Below are positions 10,759-21,516 of a DNA stretch of 64,000 nt, in pieces. The stretch lies in contig NC_081552.1 of NCBI RefSeq assembly GCF_963082655.1, positions 128,249,494 to 128,313,493 on the forward strand. The letters run 5' to 3'. The position numbers and the translations under genes were made by a program. Numbering within the stretch: the first letter of the stretch is position 1; every line of letters starts with the position of its first letter. Under the pieces are notes generated by a model. It did not search any database and had not been told where the DNA came from. It saw nothing but the letters and a program-made list of their open reading frames with translations. The DNA is from Stomoxys calcitrans (lineage: Eukaryota > Arthropoda > Insecta > Diptera > Muscidae).

Positions 10759-13700
10759 TCAGAGAAATGAGAACCTATAGTGGAAGTCCTTCTGACTGCT
10801 AGTGCGAGACACACACAGAAGGTGTTCTATAGTCTCTTCTTCTTCGATGTCCTCACAGCTTCTACAAAAGTTATTGCTGGCAACCTTCAGTCTGTCAGCA
10901 TGTTTTCCGATTAGACAGTGACCTGTCACAACGGACACAATGACCGAGACGTCTGTTCTAGCCAGTGACAGTAAAGCGGTAGACTTCTTCAAGCTAGTTA
11001 TTGTAGTTTTGGAATGCTCACAGCCCCCTCTTTGTGACCACTTATCATTCGTTGACCTTCGGGCTGGTTTTGAAAACTTAGCTTACATGTCGCTAGAGGC
11101 ATACCCACAAACAAGCTCGTCTGCTTTACAATTCCCTGGTATATCTTTGTGGCCCGGCACCCAGAACAGGTGAATTTGGAACGGTTCAGACATTTCGTTG
11201 AGAGATCTGCGACAGTCGAGTGCGGTTTTTGTGTTCAGAAATACCTTCTCCAGGGATTTAATGGCTGACTGGCTGTCTGAGAAGATATTATGCATATAGT
11301 CATAAAGACATTATATCTTAGCCATTCCATCACTTCCTTAATTGCAAGGATCTCCGCTTGATACACACTACAGTGGTCGGGTAATCTTTTCGATATGACC
11401 AGTTCTAGATCTTTAGAGTACACCCAAAAGCCTACCTGGTCGTTTAGTTTGGAACCATCCGTAGAAGAAGTATATGTAATTCTGTTATCAGGGATAGGTA
11501 GGGTGTAATCCACACTGCCTGGAACATTGGATATTGTATCAAGGATAACACGGTGTCCGTAGCTACAATATGACCAATGAAAAAGCTCCCTTAACCCCAC
11601 GGCAGTGGTCGCTGCAATTTGTCTAGCTACAATGTTCATCGGCATAAGATGTAGCATTAAATGGTATAGTCCTCAGTGCGGCTGTGATGCACAAAGAAGC
11701 CATCCTTAGGATCCGGTTAAGTATTGAGCAGTATGTGGACATTTGAAGCGCCGACCACCAGACTACAAAACCATACAGCATTCTAGGTCTGACAACTGTA
11801 GTATATACCCAATGAATGACACGCGGTCTAAGCCCCCAACTTTTCCCAATGGCTCTCTTACAGGTGTATAGGGCAAGAGTTGCCTTTCTTGCCCTTTCCA
11901 AAATGTTGGATTTCAAGTTAGATTTCCTGTCCAGCTTTCTGTAAATGGAATATGCTCTCCTCCCAAGGAGACAGGTTGCACTTGTATTCCCAACTGAAAA
12001 GAACTACTTCTGTCTTGCACGGATTTATAACTAGACCAGTTTCTGTAGCCCACTTCGCTGTTGCACGTAGAGCTTCCTGAAGTATATCTCTTAGAGTGCT
12101 GGGAAACTTTTCCCCAACCGCGACAGGCACGTCCTCAGCATACGCGACCACTTTTATAAATTTTTTCTTCCAGAGATAATAATATATTTTGAATGGCTTT
12201 ATTCCAAAGAAGAAGAGACAGTACACCTCCTTGAGAAGTTCCTCTGCTGACCTATCTTTTTCGATCCAAACATCCCAAGCCTGCGTAATGCATCGTTTAG
12301 TAATTAAGTTATTAATAAACTTTCTTACGGTAGAGTTGATGCCTAGAAACTCCAACTCCTTCATTATTGGTGTCGGTTTTACATTATTGAAAGCACCGTC
12401 AATGTCAAGAAATGCTACCATTGTATATTCCTGGACAACGAGAGAACCCTCTATGTAGCCTACTAGGTCGTGAAGGGCTGTTTCAGTGGATTTGTCTTTA
12501 TTGTATGCATGCTGCAGCCGCGACAGGCAATCTCCAGGAATCTTTGCACTAAGAAATGTTCTATCAACCTCTCAAGAGTCTTCAGCATAAATGATGACAG
12601 ACTAATAGGACGAAGATGTTTCGCCTAAGGGTGGAAGGGTTTTCTTTCTTTCGGAATGAAAATGACCTTCGTGTCCCTCTATCCCATAGGTATATATGAC
12701 ATTCTGAAACAGGCAGAGTATATCTCTCTAAGCCAGGGAACCATTCTATCAGACACAGCTTGTAATTCAACCGGTGATACATCATCAGGGCCTGGCGACT
12801 TTAAGGAGTCGAAACTTCTTATCGCCCAAAGGATTTTCGGCACATCCACAATTTCCCTAATAGCCTTCGACGATTGCATAGCAGTGACAACCTCTCCTGG
12901 TGCCACGTTGTCCGTTGGAGAATTACCAACGAGTTGTTCTAGTGTTTCCTCACTAGACATTGTCCATACATCCGCTGACTACTGACTTCTGTCTCGAGGA
13001 CAGAATCTTCCTTAGCCTAGAGGCATCAGATGTATCCTGACTACTGACTTCTGTCTCGAGAACAGAATCTTCCTTAGCCTAGAGGCATCAGATGTGTCCT
13101 CCACGGCGTTGCAAAATTTTACCCAGGATTCGTTCTGAGCTTTTCTCAGCTCGCCCTTATATTTTTTTAGCTCAGCCTTATAGACGTCCCAATCGTGTGG
13201 TGCTCTTGTGGCTTTTGCTCTGTTGAAGTGTTTTCTGCAGTCCTTTCTTTGACCAACCAGCTTTGGGATCCACCATGGCGGTAGCTGTTTGCCCCTTGGC
13301 TTCGCACAAGGACATGCGGACACAAGCGAGTCATTCAGGGCCTTCGTGATCCGCTTGACCACTATGTCTATATCCTCAGTAGTTTGTACTTACTTTTCTG
13401 GTCAAAGTTATAGACGTGCAGAATTTGTGCCGAAATTTATCCCAATCCGCCTTTCTTCTGTTTAGTCGAGGGACCACTTCTGCAGTATTTTCTCCAAGGT
13501 TGAAACTAATATAACGATGATCAGAAAAGCTGTGGTCATCCAACACTTCCCAGTCGCATATTCTTCCACTTATATCTTCCGATACAAAGGTAGTACCTCC
13601 TGCCTGTCCCTGGTAATAAAGGTCGTTTAACCCCTTTATTACAAATCGCCAGATTGCACCTTATAATATATTCGATAAGCAGATCATCCCTTTCGTTGGC

Positions 13701-14040
13701 ATCCGAAATTCCCCATATATGGTGATGTGCATTAGCGCCACTTCCTACAATGAGGCTCTTCTTCTCTACAGAAGCGGCTTCAACCAGCGACTTATGGTTT
13801 GACGTCGGCATCTCTGAATCGTGTGCCATATATAGGGAATCCAGCCAGTAATGAGACTTGTTTATTTCAAAGCTGGCTTCTACTAAATCTTCAGAGCACC
13901 AGCAGTTCGTCCTCACAAGATTCGTTAGATCTTGTCGTGATGAGCTTCCGTACGCATCCAGGGGCAGGTGAGAAAGCATTGGGACCACTCTTCCTCAGGA
14001 CACTTGATAGATGCGGTATGGACTATTCATTCTTAGATGC
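10759..14040 (-). pseudogene. LINE ORF2 relic: endonuclease, RT, RNase H
   Basis: Fragments in several minus frames give, in order: endonuclease (13988-13536, 'GANAHHHIWG' equivalent to the GDFNAHH motif); linker (13362-13012); RT N-terminus (12960-12679, 'LKSPGPDDVSP'); RT core (12421-11918, 'LDIDGAFNNV' and 'YAEDVPV'); thumb (11916-11623, 'VVRPRMLYG'); RNase H (11657-11083, 'TDGSK', 'SDSQSA', 'WVPGHKDIPGNCKAD'); and a terminal Cys/His knuckle (10992-10759, 'CRSCEDIEEEETIEHLLC'). The catalytic YADD reads YAED, which with the frame breaks indicates an inactive element. A 62-bp tandem duplication at 12976-13099 lies in the linker. Confidence 0.75.
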
Positions 14041-14044
14041 TTCA

Positions 14045-15235
14045 CTAGCTGCTACTGTCCAAGTACATTTTAAGTTCCGTGCTTCCCCGCTGGCACACAC
14101 CTTGATTGTCGGGTCCCGTTTCGATGCCATCCCCTCCTGTCTCGATTGTGGCAGGGGGATTTTCAGTCTCCTGCAATTCGACAGACCTTAGCGATGTGGT
14201 CGATAGTTCATCAAGCAAGTGTTCAACAACTGCTGAGTCGTCTCCTGATTCCCCAACCCCACCGCTTCTATAGACCTTCAGTTTCAACTTGTTGAATCCG
14301 TAGGAAACAACCCCTTAAGACTTGTTGAGGTCTGCGAGACAGCCGGAGTTGAGTACGAATACTGCATGTCTCCAGTCACCATAAGCCTCATCCAATCTAC
14401 CAATATCCCATTTGGTGGTTGAAAGATTGGGATTCCATTCTCTTAGTCTTCCAAGTTTCGATTCAGGATCTGAGGGAATCCTTTGTATCCAAGAATGCGC
14501 CATTGGTCAAGAAGGAAAACCTTGCTTCTTGACTAAATCTAGTGCTGCACCTGGCCAGATCTCACCAATCTTTTTTAGCGCACAACGATACATTTCAATT
14601 GAGCATTGATCCCCGAAGGCAATTAGCCTGTATCGGCCTCGATACTAGCCTGCATCGTCAAAAACTGGAGGAGACCCAGGAAATTCCGCAAGGACATCGG
14701 AGTATAATGATGACAGTCCATTGACTATCCCACTCCAATTATTCCATACTGTGTCTAGCTAGTTCCTAGTTCCTTTAGGCATGGAATGCCCTCCAGGTGA
14801 CCGAAGCCTTTTGGCTGATTGCGGTGCAGTTTCCGAATATAGACGTGTAGTCTTTGGGATATCCTATGCAGCGAATTCCCGAGCCCAATTTAGGGAATCT
14901 CTCTCCCAATCAGTGAGAGTCTTATGATCATTCGCACCAAGCCTCTCAATAAATCTGAGAGTGATGCGTCCTCTATTATTCCAACCTCTTAAAGAGCGTG
15001 TTGGTTTGCCGGGGAAGGCCGATGGCCTAGGCAAATTATAGGCATGCGAAGAAAAGATAGGTTCGGCCTTGTTCTTAAGCCTCGAACCAGGTGTCTTCGT
15101 CAAAAGCCCATGCCTACCAGTCGTCTGTCTGCTAGTGGAGCATGGAGCAGCCGCTCCACCAGTCGAGGTTTCAGTAGCGGACAACATGTTACGGCCCGAT
15201 ACCACCACCGCAGCTTTTGGATCTTTGGAGTCCAT
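14045..15235 (-). pseudogene. LINE ORF1 (gag-like) relic
   Basis: Three minus-strand pieces upstream of ORF2. The first (15235-14864, 123 aa) is basic and low in complexity and ends '...WERDSLNWAREFAA', as N-terminal parts of LINE nucleic-acid-binding proteins often do. The second (14503-14315) holds 'SWIQRIPSDPESKLGRLREW', followed by 'NPNLST..W', resembling the DUF4780-type domain of fly LINE gag proteins. The third (14287-14045) is an acidic tail. Stops and frame changes separate them. DUF4780 is my reading of the pattern, not a search result. Confidence 0.55.
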
Positions 15236-15379
15236 TCTAAGCCTTTACCTGGGCTCTAGATCTGCCGCTCCACTGGAAACAGACGCAGATCATCAACCGC
15301 CTAGTGGAGACCTCAATATATATGTCATTTATTTACAATGGGAGTTTATTAAATATATAACAATAAAATATGGCCAATA

Positions 15380-16004
15380 GTAAACAAGCACTCTCCATCG
15401 AGCTCTACCTTTGGCCAAAGCCTTGGCTTGGTTCCACGACAAATGGGTTGATTCCAACTATCTTTTTATACAGCGGATCCATGTGTTTTTCGGGCGTCCC
15501 CTCCCTCGCTGTCCTTGCGGGATCCAGTCTAGGACATTTCTCGTTATATCATCGCGCGGTCGGCGTAGGATATGACCCAACCAAGTATATTTTCTCTTCC
15601 GGATTTCTACATCGGCAAAGGAAGTTTTTGTGCTTATTTAGAATTCTTCATTTGAAATACGGTTTGGCCAGAAAATTCAAAGTATTTGTCGTAGGCAGCG
15701 ATTTATGAAAACTTGGACTTTACGGGAACTCGCCTGTGTCAAGCTCCAAGTAGTACAACCATATAATAAAATAGATTTCAATCTACTGTTGAAGATCCTG
15801 AATTTGTATTATTTGAGATGTTACTGCATCTCCACATTTTGTTGAGTTTAAGAAAGGCGCTGCTAGCCTTGTTGATGCGTAGGCATATGTCTGCCCCTGA
15901 TCCTTTGTTATTTTGCTGCCAAGATAGGAGAAGTTGTCAACGTCTTCCATGATATGGCCGTCTATAGTGAGCGGTGTCAGATTTGATGTTCCTCTCGTCC
16001 TCAA
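15380..16004 (-). pseudogene. LINE reverse transcriptase C-terminal fragment (RTE/CR1-like)
   Basis: Minus-strand relic. Its first part (16004-15783) reads 'IDGHIMEDVDNFSYLGS.IT', the region after the RT palm. The second part (about 15690-15430) contains 'KYTWLGHILRR' and 'IPQGQRGRGRPKNTW', the conserved basic tail of RTE/CR1-type LINE proteins ('W.GH.LR...GRP..W'). No endonuclease or palm is present, so it is a 5'-truncated copy. It differs clearly from the other RTE copies in this window. Confidence 0.6.
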
Positions 16005-16278
16005 TTAGGTATTTGATATGTTTATCGGATAGTCTCATTCGTTAGAACGCTATCGTCATTTCGGCTCTCTATTGAACGGACGGACGAATATGGGTACACT
16101 TAATTTACCCATTAACGACGAATAGGTAGAAATATACCCAAGAATAGAACTGTCGTAAAAAAATCTAGCTCGAGTTAGGAAAGAGGTATAGTAATGAAAT
16201 TTGAATTAGCGTGAAGTGGACTAATGAAACTAATTAAAAAAAATCCCGGCCCATAAGGTCTAGTCAAAAATCAGTAGT
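16005..16278. other. Unannotated interval
   Basis: About 270 bases between two LINE fragments. I recognise nothing in it. Confidence 0.3.
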
Positions 16279-16898
16279 TTTTGTTGTTGTAGCAGTTTGT
16301 TGTGTTCTATTTTTCGTCTGCTTGATTCTGTTTAGTGTCAAGACCCAGGAAATCTGCGACTAAGATGGGGTGCGTCCACAGCGATCTGGGTCTGAGGACT
16401 ACATTCACCTGGTTGCCATTTACCGCACCTGCTACCGTGTCCGCATGAATGTTGTCTAGATCTGCTTGATATGCCGCTTGATCTAGAGGATCTCTCGTGT
16501 AGCGCTGAACATCACGCTCCAGATCATGTAGATCTACCTAAAGGCTTCTGGGCGGTGGATATCTATCCACAAGATGATGATTTGGATGGTCTCTGCGATA
16601 ACAGCCCAAAAGGTATTCCTTAGACAGCATGTAGTTATGTCTTCGCACTGGTAGGATCTTTGTCTCCTGATGGAGGTGATCCACATGAGAATTGAGGGGA
16701 CATCCCGTTGCAGTTCGGAGGGCGGCATTCTGACAAATCTGAATATTATTCCACTACGTGTCACAAAGCTGACGAGACCACACTAGCGCTGTATAACTTA
16801 TCACAGACCGGCCAAGTGCTTTGTACGTCGTCAACAAGATTTCTTTGTCTTGGGGTGCCTGCCAGCAAGTGACTTGAGGACCTTGTTTCTACTTTTGA
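16279..16898 (-). mobile_element. Jockey-type LINE, 5'-truncated 3' fragment
   Basis: This region aligns by eye with the 3' part of the Jockey element at 22345-25364: the same (CAA)n-type tail (ttgttgttgtagcag on the plus strand) and the same C-terminal coding text, for example 'ggcggtggatatctatccac' here against 'ggcggtgggtatctatccac' there. It carries a large internal deletion and several frame breaks. Small open frames are shadows of the decayed RT C-terminus. Confidence 0.7.
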
Positions 16899-17488
16899 AT
16901 ATTTAGAAAATATTTTTTTGTAATAAAAGCGTAGTGGCTTAAAAAATAAAACCAAATAGTTTTAATTTTTTTTTTTTTTTTGAAAATTTGCTATTATTTA
17001 TGTAAACCTGTTACAGGCCGGCCATGTATATGATTACTTTAGTTGTTTTTGCTGCAAAGTGGAGTGGAGCTTAATGACCCAGAGATTTATGTTGAGCGAA
17101 AAGATTTGATTATTGAAAAGTTAGCAAAAAGAAACTGCCTGATCAACAGATCCTTGGACATAGAACATAGCAGCCATTTGTATACGGTCGCTTTGCTCAT
17201 ATCACTTGGCCTGTAAGGCTCCCGGCTATGCAGTTTGTTTTTGTGATACTAAAGCAATCCTATGCACCATCCCCGTTTACCTATAGGTCAAAATCTCATT
17301 CACCAAACTTGATTATCAAATCTATTTTTAACAATATTATTCTCCCTTATTTGACAATTATAGTGATTGCCAATTCTCATGCCTGCAATTCAATCAATCA
17401 CAACAATAATGGCTTTGTTATTTTCGGTTTTCCACCCACTGCACGTTTTTGTTGTTGTCATTTGAAACCATTTTCCTTATTTTGTTTA
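16899..17488. other. Interval with one unexplained open stretch (17043-17213, +)
   Basis: After AT-rich sequence, the plus strand has an acceptor-like 'gattactttag' ending at 17042. It is followed by 57 open codons (17043-17213, stop TAA at 17214) whose translation includes 'ELNDPEIYVERKDLIIEKLA'. The composition looks like real protein, not repeat, but I do not recognise it. A ~60-bp segment just upstream (16987-17047) recurs at 18606-18666. The remainder to 17488 shows nothing. Confidence 0.3.
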
Positions 17489-18543
17489 TTATACCCACCA
17501 CCGAAGGATGGGGGTATATTCATATACTATAAAGTATATCTATTCTTGATCAGCGTAAAAATCTAAGACGATCTAGGCATGTCCTTCCGTCTGTCTGTTG
17601 AAATCACGCTACAGTCTTTAAAAATACAGATATTAAGCACAGATTCTTTTTTTGTTCATAAGCAGGTTAAGTTCGAAGATGGGCTATATCGGACTATATC
17701 TTGATATAGCCCCCATATAGACCGATCCGCCGATTTAGGGTCTTAGGCCCATAAAAGCTACATTTATTATCCAATTTTGCATCATCATTCCTCAATTTGG
17801 CCCAGATCGGTCCAGATTTGGATATAGCTGCCATATAGACCGATTCTCCGATTTAGGGTCTTAGGCCCATAAAAGCCACATTTATTATCCGATATTGCTG
17901 AAATTTGGGACAGTGAGTTGTGTTAGGCCCTTCAACATCCTTCGTCAATTTGGCCCAGATCGGTCCAGATTTGGATATAGCTGCCATATAGACCGATCCT
18001 CCGATTTAGGGTCTTAGGCCCATAAAAGCCACATTTAGTGAGTTGTGTTAGGCCCTTCGACATCCTTCGTGAATTTGGCCCAGATCGATCCAGATTTGGA
18101 TATAGCTGCCATATAGACCGATCCTCCGATTTAGGGTCTTAGTCCCATAAATGCCACATTTATTATGCGATTTTGCTGAAATTTGGGACACTGCTTTGTG
18201 TTAGCCTCCTCGACATTTTTCTGCACCTTGGCCCAAATCGGTCCAGATTTAGATATAGCTGCCATGTAGACCGATATCTCGATTTAAAGTCTTGGCCCCC
18301 ATAAAAGACGCATTTGTAATCCGATTTCATTGAAATTAGACACAGTGACTTATGTTAGGCTTTTCGACATCCGTGTCGTAAAGGTTTGGATTGGTTTATC
18401 GTTAGATATAGCTACTGTACTTATTAGTATTTGGTCCAAATTGGAACATATTTCGATATAACTGCTATGGGAGGTTTACATATATACCCGAGGTGGTGGG
18501 TATCCAAAGTTCGGCCCGGCCGAACTAAATGCCTTTTTACTTG
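17489..18543 (+). mobile_element. DINE-like element, subfamily A
   Basis: Plus-strand copy starting TTATACCCACCACCGAAGGA. It has the 'attcttgatcagcgtaaaaa' DINE-1 signature, a degenerate GTCY block (gtccttccgtctgtctgt, near 17580-17598), about five modules and the hairpin end 'gttcggcccggccgaac' with tail cctttttacttg. It matches the copy at 71-1257 in structure and orientation. Confidence 0.8.
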
Positions 18544-18925
18544 ATTTTTTCTTTGAAACATACCAACAACAACATTGCCGGACGCATGTGCTCAGTGGAA
18601 TATAGATTTGCTATTATTTATGTAAGACTGTTACAGGCCTGTCATGTATATGATTACTTTAGTTTTTTTTTTGAAATTTAAATTTTTTTTAAGAAATGTT
18701 AAAAATTATTTAAAAAATGTAAGTGCTCGGAGTTGACTCCGGAGCGTAGTTGTTTAAAAAATAAAAATAATTTAAGTTTTTTTAAAGAAATTAAAAAAAA
18801 AAATATTTTAAAAAATTTTATACAATAAAATACAAAAATCAACAATGTGATGCGTTTTAACCAGTTATGTTTTTGTTCCAGTTTTCTTATATTTGAAGTT
18901 TTGCAAATGAATAGCACTAAGGACC
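18544..18925. other. AT-rich interval with a permuted copy of upstream sequence
   Basis: It holds the second copy of the ~60-bp 'gctattatttatgta...gattactttag' segment (18606-18666) and a 'gcgtagttgtttaaaaaata' stretch (18745) resembling 16929-16950, in the opposite order from the first site. No gene is apparent. Confidence 0.35.
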
Positions 18926-19218
18926 CAGGGCCGAATTACAGCATAAGTGATCACGTACGATTTCGTCTCGAATGAAAATTCGGCTCGTATCGAATGGATG
19001 TATTACCGCACTCGAAAGCTGTCGTATCGAAATTTTTCAAATGGCTACCGATTATTTTTTGCAGCGGAGTTGATTTGAACATATGTTTGTGGCAAAACAA
19101 AATAAAAATAAAAAAAGAGGACAATAACTTTGTGCGTATTCGCAGAGAAATGATAGGTAAAAGTGATCCATGTCACTGCGGAATAAAGCGTGCATAAATA
19201 CTCTAAATAAAGCATTTA

Positions 19219-19455
19219 TTGGGTTGCCCAAAAAGTAATTGCGGATTTTTCATATAGTCGGCGTTGACAAATTTTTTCACAGCTTGTGACTTTGTAATTG
19301 CATTCTTTCTTCTGTCAGTTATCAGCGGTTACTTTTAGCTTGCTTTACAAAAAAAGTGTAAAAAAAGTATATTTGATTAAAGTTCATTCTAAGTTTTATT
19401 AAAAATGCATTTACTTTCTTTTAAAAAATCCGCAATTACTTTTTGGGCAACCCAA
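19219..19455. mobile_element. 237-bp mariner MITE with TA duplication
   Basis: It begins ttgggttgcccaaaaagtaa and ends with the inverse complement (ttactttttgggcaacccaa). It is flanked on both sides by TA (19217-19218 and 19456-19457), the mariner target duplication. The TIRs extend roughly 30 bases (through 'ttgcggattttt'). The interior is non-coding. The same termini bound the larger derivative at 54940-55437, which retains mariner transposase coding, so this is its short non-autonomous relative. Confidence 0.85.
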
Positions 19456-19686
19456 TATATTATTAATCACAAATGCATGTTATTTAGATTTACCGGGTAG
19501 CTGACAAACAACCACACATTTTAGTGTGATAATATTTTTTATTGATTCAAAGTACAAAAATATGTGGATATATTTTTGAATCCATTCACTTTTGCGCGGT
19601 ATGACCACATTGTCCATTGTCATTTGTTTTGAGTCGTTAAAGAAACGAATTGCAAGAAGCGGAATTTAACTTGCCGGTATGTTGGC

Positions 19687-19878
19687 CTATTCTCGTACAA
19701 TGTATTTCTTGGCCTCAATAAAAGAGTGCGTCGGATTGGCATGTGGCGTATTGGACAGCCACTCTGGACCAAATGAAGTACGGAACATGATTTTTTGCCA
19801 TTTTTGGTTTTACACGTGCTAAAGCACGGTGCCGAGTCTTGTGACGGTGCTTAGTCTTGTTGGTACGTCCACAGTCTG
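19687..19878 (-). pseudogene. Tc1/mariner-type transposase relic
   Basis: Minus-strand translation gives 'LWTYQQD*APSQD', matching the second catalytic motif of Tc1/mariner transposases (W.QQDGAP.H), followed after a frame shift by 'EWLSNTPHANPTHSFIEAKK', matching the third motif (WP.SPDLNP.D). The third catalytic acidic residue is lost and an in-frame stop interrupts the second motif, so it is dead. It lies inside the TIR-bounded candidate 18926-20422. Confidence 0.5.
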
Positions 19879-20422
19879 CGACCGAAATATTAGCTTACCC
19901 ACGGCTCCAAAACAGCGACCAACAAATTTGAACGATAATAAATTGCTTTTACTTTGATTTATTTGACTTGAATTGAGCTAAAATTCAAAGGGCTAATGTC
20001 CACCGCGGTACCATCAAGCTGCAATTGGCCGTTTCTTACATTTCCCCAAAATTTGGCATCATTCGTTCTTAAGATGTTCCCTTCCCTTGGCTACAATTTG
20101 GATTTTTTTGCCAAATTCGGATGACCATGAATTGAGTCATTTCAACCTATTGTAGCTCATTTATTTTACATAAATTATTCTTAAATTTGAAAAAGTATGT
20201 ATTTATTTATTTCATATTATAATTACTCTTAAAACTTAAATTTTTACTATTACTGTAACTATTTATATTAAATAACAATTCTATTAGATTGCTTCAGAGC
20301 TCACGTGTGGATTTCAAACAGCTCATACTCGATAATGCACTCGTTAATGAATGCCATAATCTCGAATGTCGATAGTGCTTATTAATTTTTACTCGTTCAC
20401 GTATGCGGTAATTCGGCCCCTG

Positions 20423-20460
20423 GTGGCCTCAGTGTACAACACACTGCCTCAACAACAACA
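20423..20460 (+). repeat. 3' end of a CAA-tailed SINE-like repeat
   Basis: It reads 'cctcagtgtacaacacactg', then 'cctcaacaacaaca': the 3' end of the SINE-like unit inserted at 27520-27624, here on the plus strand and severely 5'-truncated. Confidence 0.5.
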
Positions 20461-20527
20461 GCTAAAGGGCTGGTTATGCTCTTGAAAAAAAAAAATACCG
20501 TTAATGTAGAAGAACGTATCAGCTGTT

Positions 20528-21010
20528 TTGTTTTGCCTTATAAATACACCTGCAAATTTGCGGCTAAACGGTGCCTGCATAGAATTTATAAGGGAATTTA
20601 ATTTCCTAGGTTACACCTTTGACTCGCGCCTCAAGGCCAAACCACATGTCGACAATGTCAAGAGGAAGTGTTTTGGCTTTATGAATATGCTTCGGGCCTT
20701 ATATGGGGTATCTTAGGGATCGGATCCCAGAAACCTTTTGCTCCTCTTTTATGGGGTATTGAGACCTATCATTGAGTACGTGGGACCCCTTTTGACAGAC
20801 TACCCAATATCAATATCAACCATCCAGTCACTAAATTCATGCTTCCGTATAATCTCAATTTCGCAGCTAGACCAAAACTTCACCAAATGTATTAAGACAG
20901 AACCATCAAAACCAGCTGCGCTTTTTAGATACCGAACCTCGACATTGAAGCCAGTTTCTCTCTATACCCTGAATCTTCTGGTTTCACAGCTGAGTCTTTT
21001 GCAATTTTAA
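20528..21010 (+). pseudogene. LINE reverse-transcriptase thumb/C-terminal fragment
   Basis: Plus-strand relic in two frames. The first (20528-20716) reads 'FIREFNFLGYTFDSRLKAKP' and then 'KRKCFGFMNMLRAL.G'. The second (20738-21010) reads 'YGVLRPIIEY', the conserved segment after the RT palm (F.YLG...D....H......K......L......). A stop (TAG, about 20714) and a frameshift separate them. Neither palm nor endonuclease is present. It is one of few plus-strand LINE pieces here. Confidence 0.55.
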
Positions 21011-21067
21011 AATCTTTATACTTCATTGAAGTAAATGACAAAGCGCGATATCTGATAATCTTAGATA

Positions 21068-21438
21068 GTTGTTGTTGTAGCAATTTGTTGTGTTCTATCT
21101 TTCGTCTGCTTGATTCTGTTGAGTGTCAAGACCCAGCAAATATGCGACAAAGATGGGGTGCGTCCACAGGGATCTGGGTCTAAGTCGAGTGGGTTTGGCC
21201 GGGCAGTTAAACAGATGACGTGTATCGTGCGGTCCCTGGTTAGAATCGGGGCATACATCTTACACGTCGGCATCAATCCTTGCACTGTAGGAGTTGAGAC
21301 AGCTGCATCTTCCGGTACGTAATTGAGCCAGAACTAATCTGGCTTGGTGCAATGGGAGGCGGTCGTTCTGCAAGGACTACATTCACCCGGTAGCCATTTA
21401 CCGCATCCTACCGTGTCTGCATGAATGTTGTCTAGACC
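21068..21438 (-). mobile_element. Jockey-type LINE, 3' fragment
   Basis: Plus-strand reading starts 'gttgttgttgtagcaatttg', then follows the same C-terminal coding and tail as the Jockey copy at 22345-25364 ('tcgtctgcttgattctgttg', 'gtgcgtccacagggatctgg'). About 60 bases are deleted around 21330. Reading frames are broken. The 5' part is missing. Confidence 0.7.
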
Positions 21439-21516
21439 TCAGATCTCAGATAGTACATCTGCTTTGCAGTATATCGTGAAACCTAGCCATAACAGAATTC
21501 ACCCATATATTACTTG

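Larger units (their letters stand above)
10580..15310 (-). mobile_element. LOA/I-like non-LTR retrotransposon, near full length, broken
   Basis: Minus-strand LINE of about 4.7 kb with the order gag-like ORF1 (15235-14045), then ORF2 endonuclease, reverse transcriptase, RNase H and Cys/His knuckle (about 14040-10759). Its 3' edge lies at a short ggttaggttaggttt tract (10578-10592, plus-strand reading). The RNase H domain and knuckle place it in the I/LOA/R1 group rather than Jockey or RTE. Several frameshifts and stops inactivate it. No target-site duplication was found by eye, and the ends are approximate. Confidence 0.7.
18926..20422. mobile_element. Degenerate DNA transposon candidate with imperfect terminal inverted repeats
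   Basis: The left end reads cagggccgaattacagcata. The right end, reverse-complemented, reads caggggccgaattaccgcat, giving about 26 bases of imperfect TIR (extending into 'gtga'). Subtracting the nested 237-bp MITE leaves about 1.26 kb, the size of a Tc1/mariner element. A minus-strand transposase relic lies inside (19878-19687). I found no convincing target-site duplication, so pairing of the ends with this relic is an inference. Confidence 0.45.

Noticed and set aside
18994..19197. 67-codon plus-strand frame
   Set aside because: Lysine-rich, in AT-rich sequence inside the degenerate inverted-repeat element, with no recognisable motif and no counterpart.
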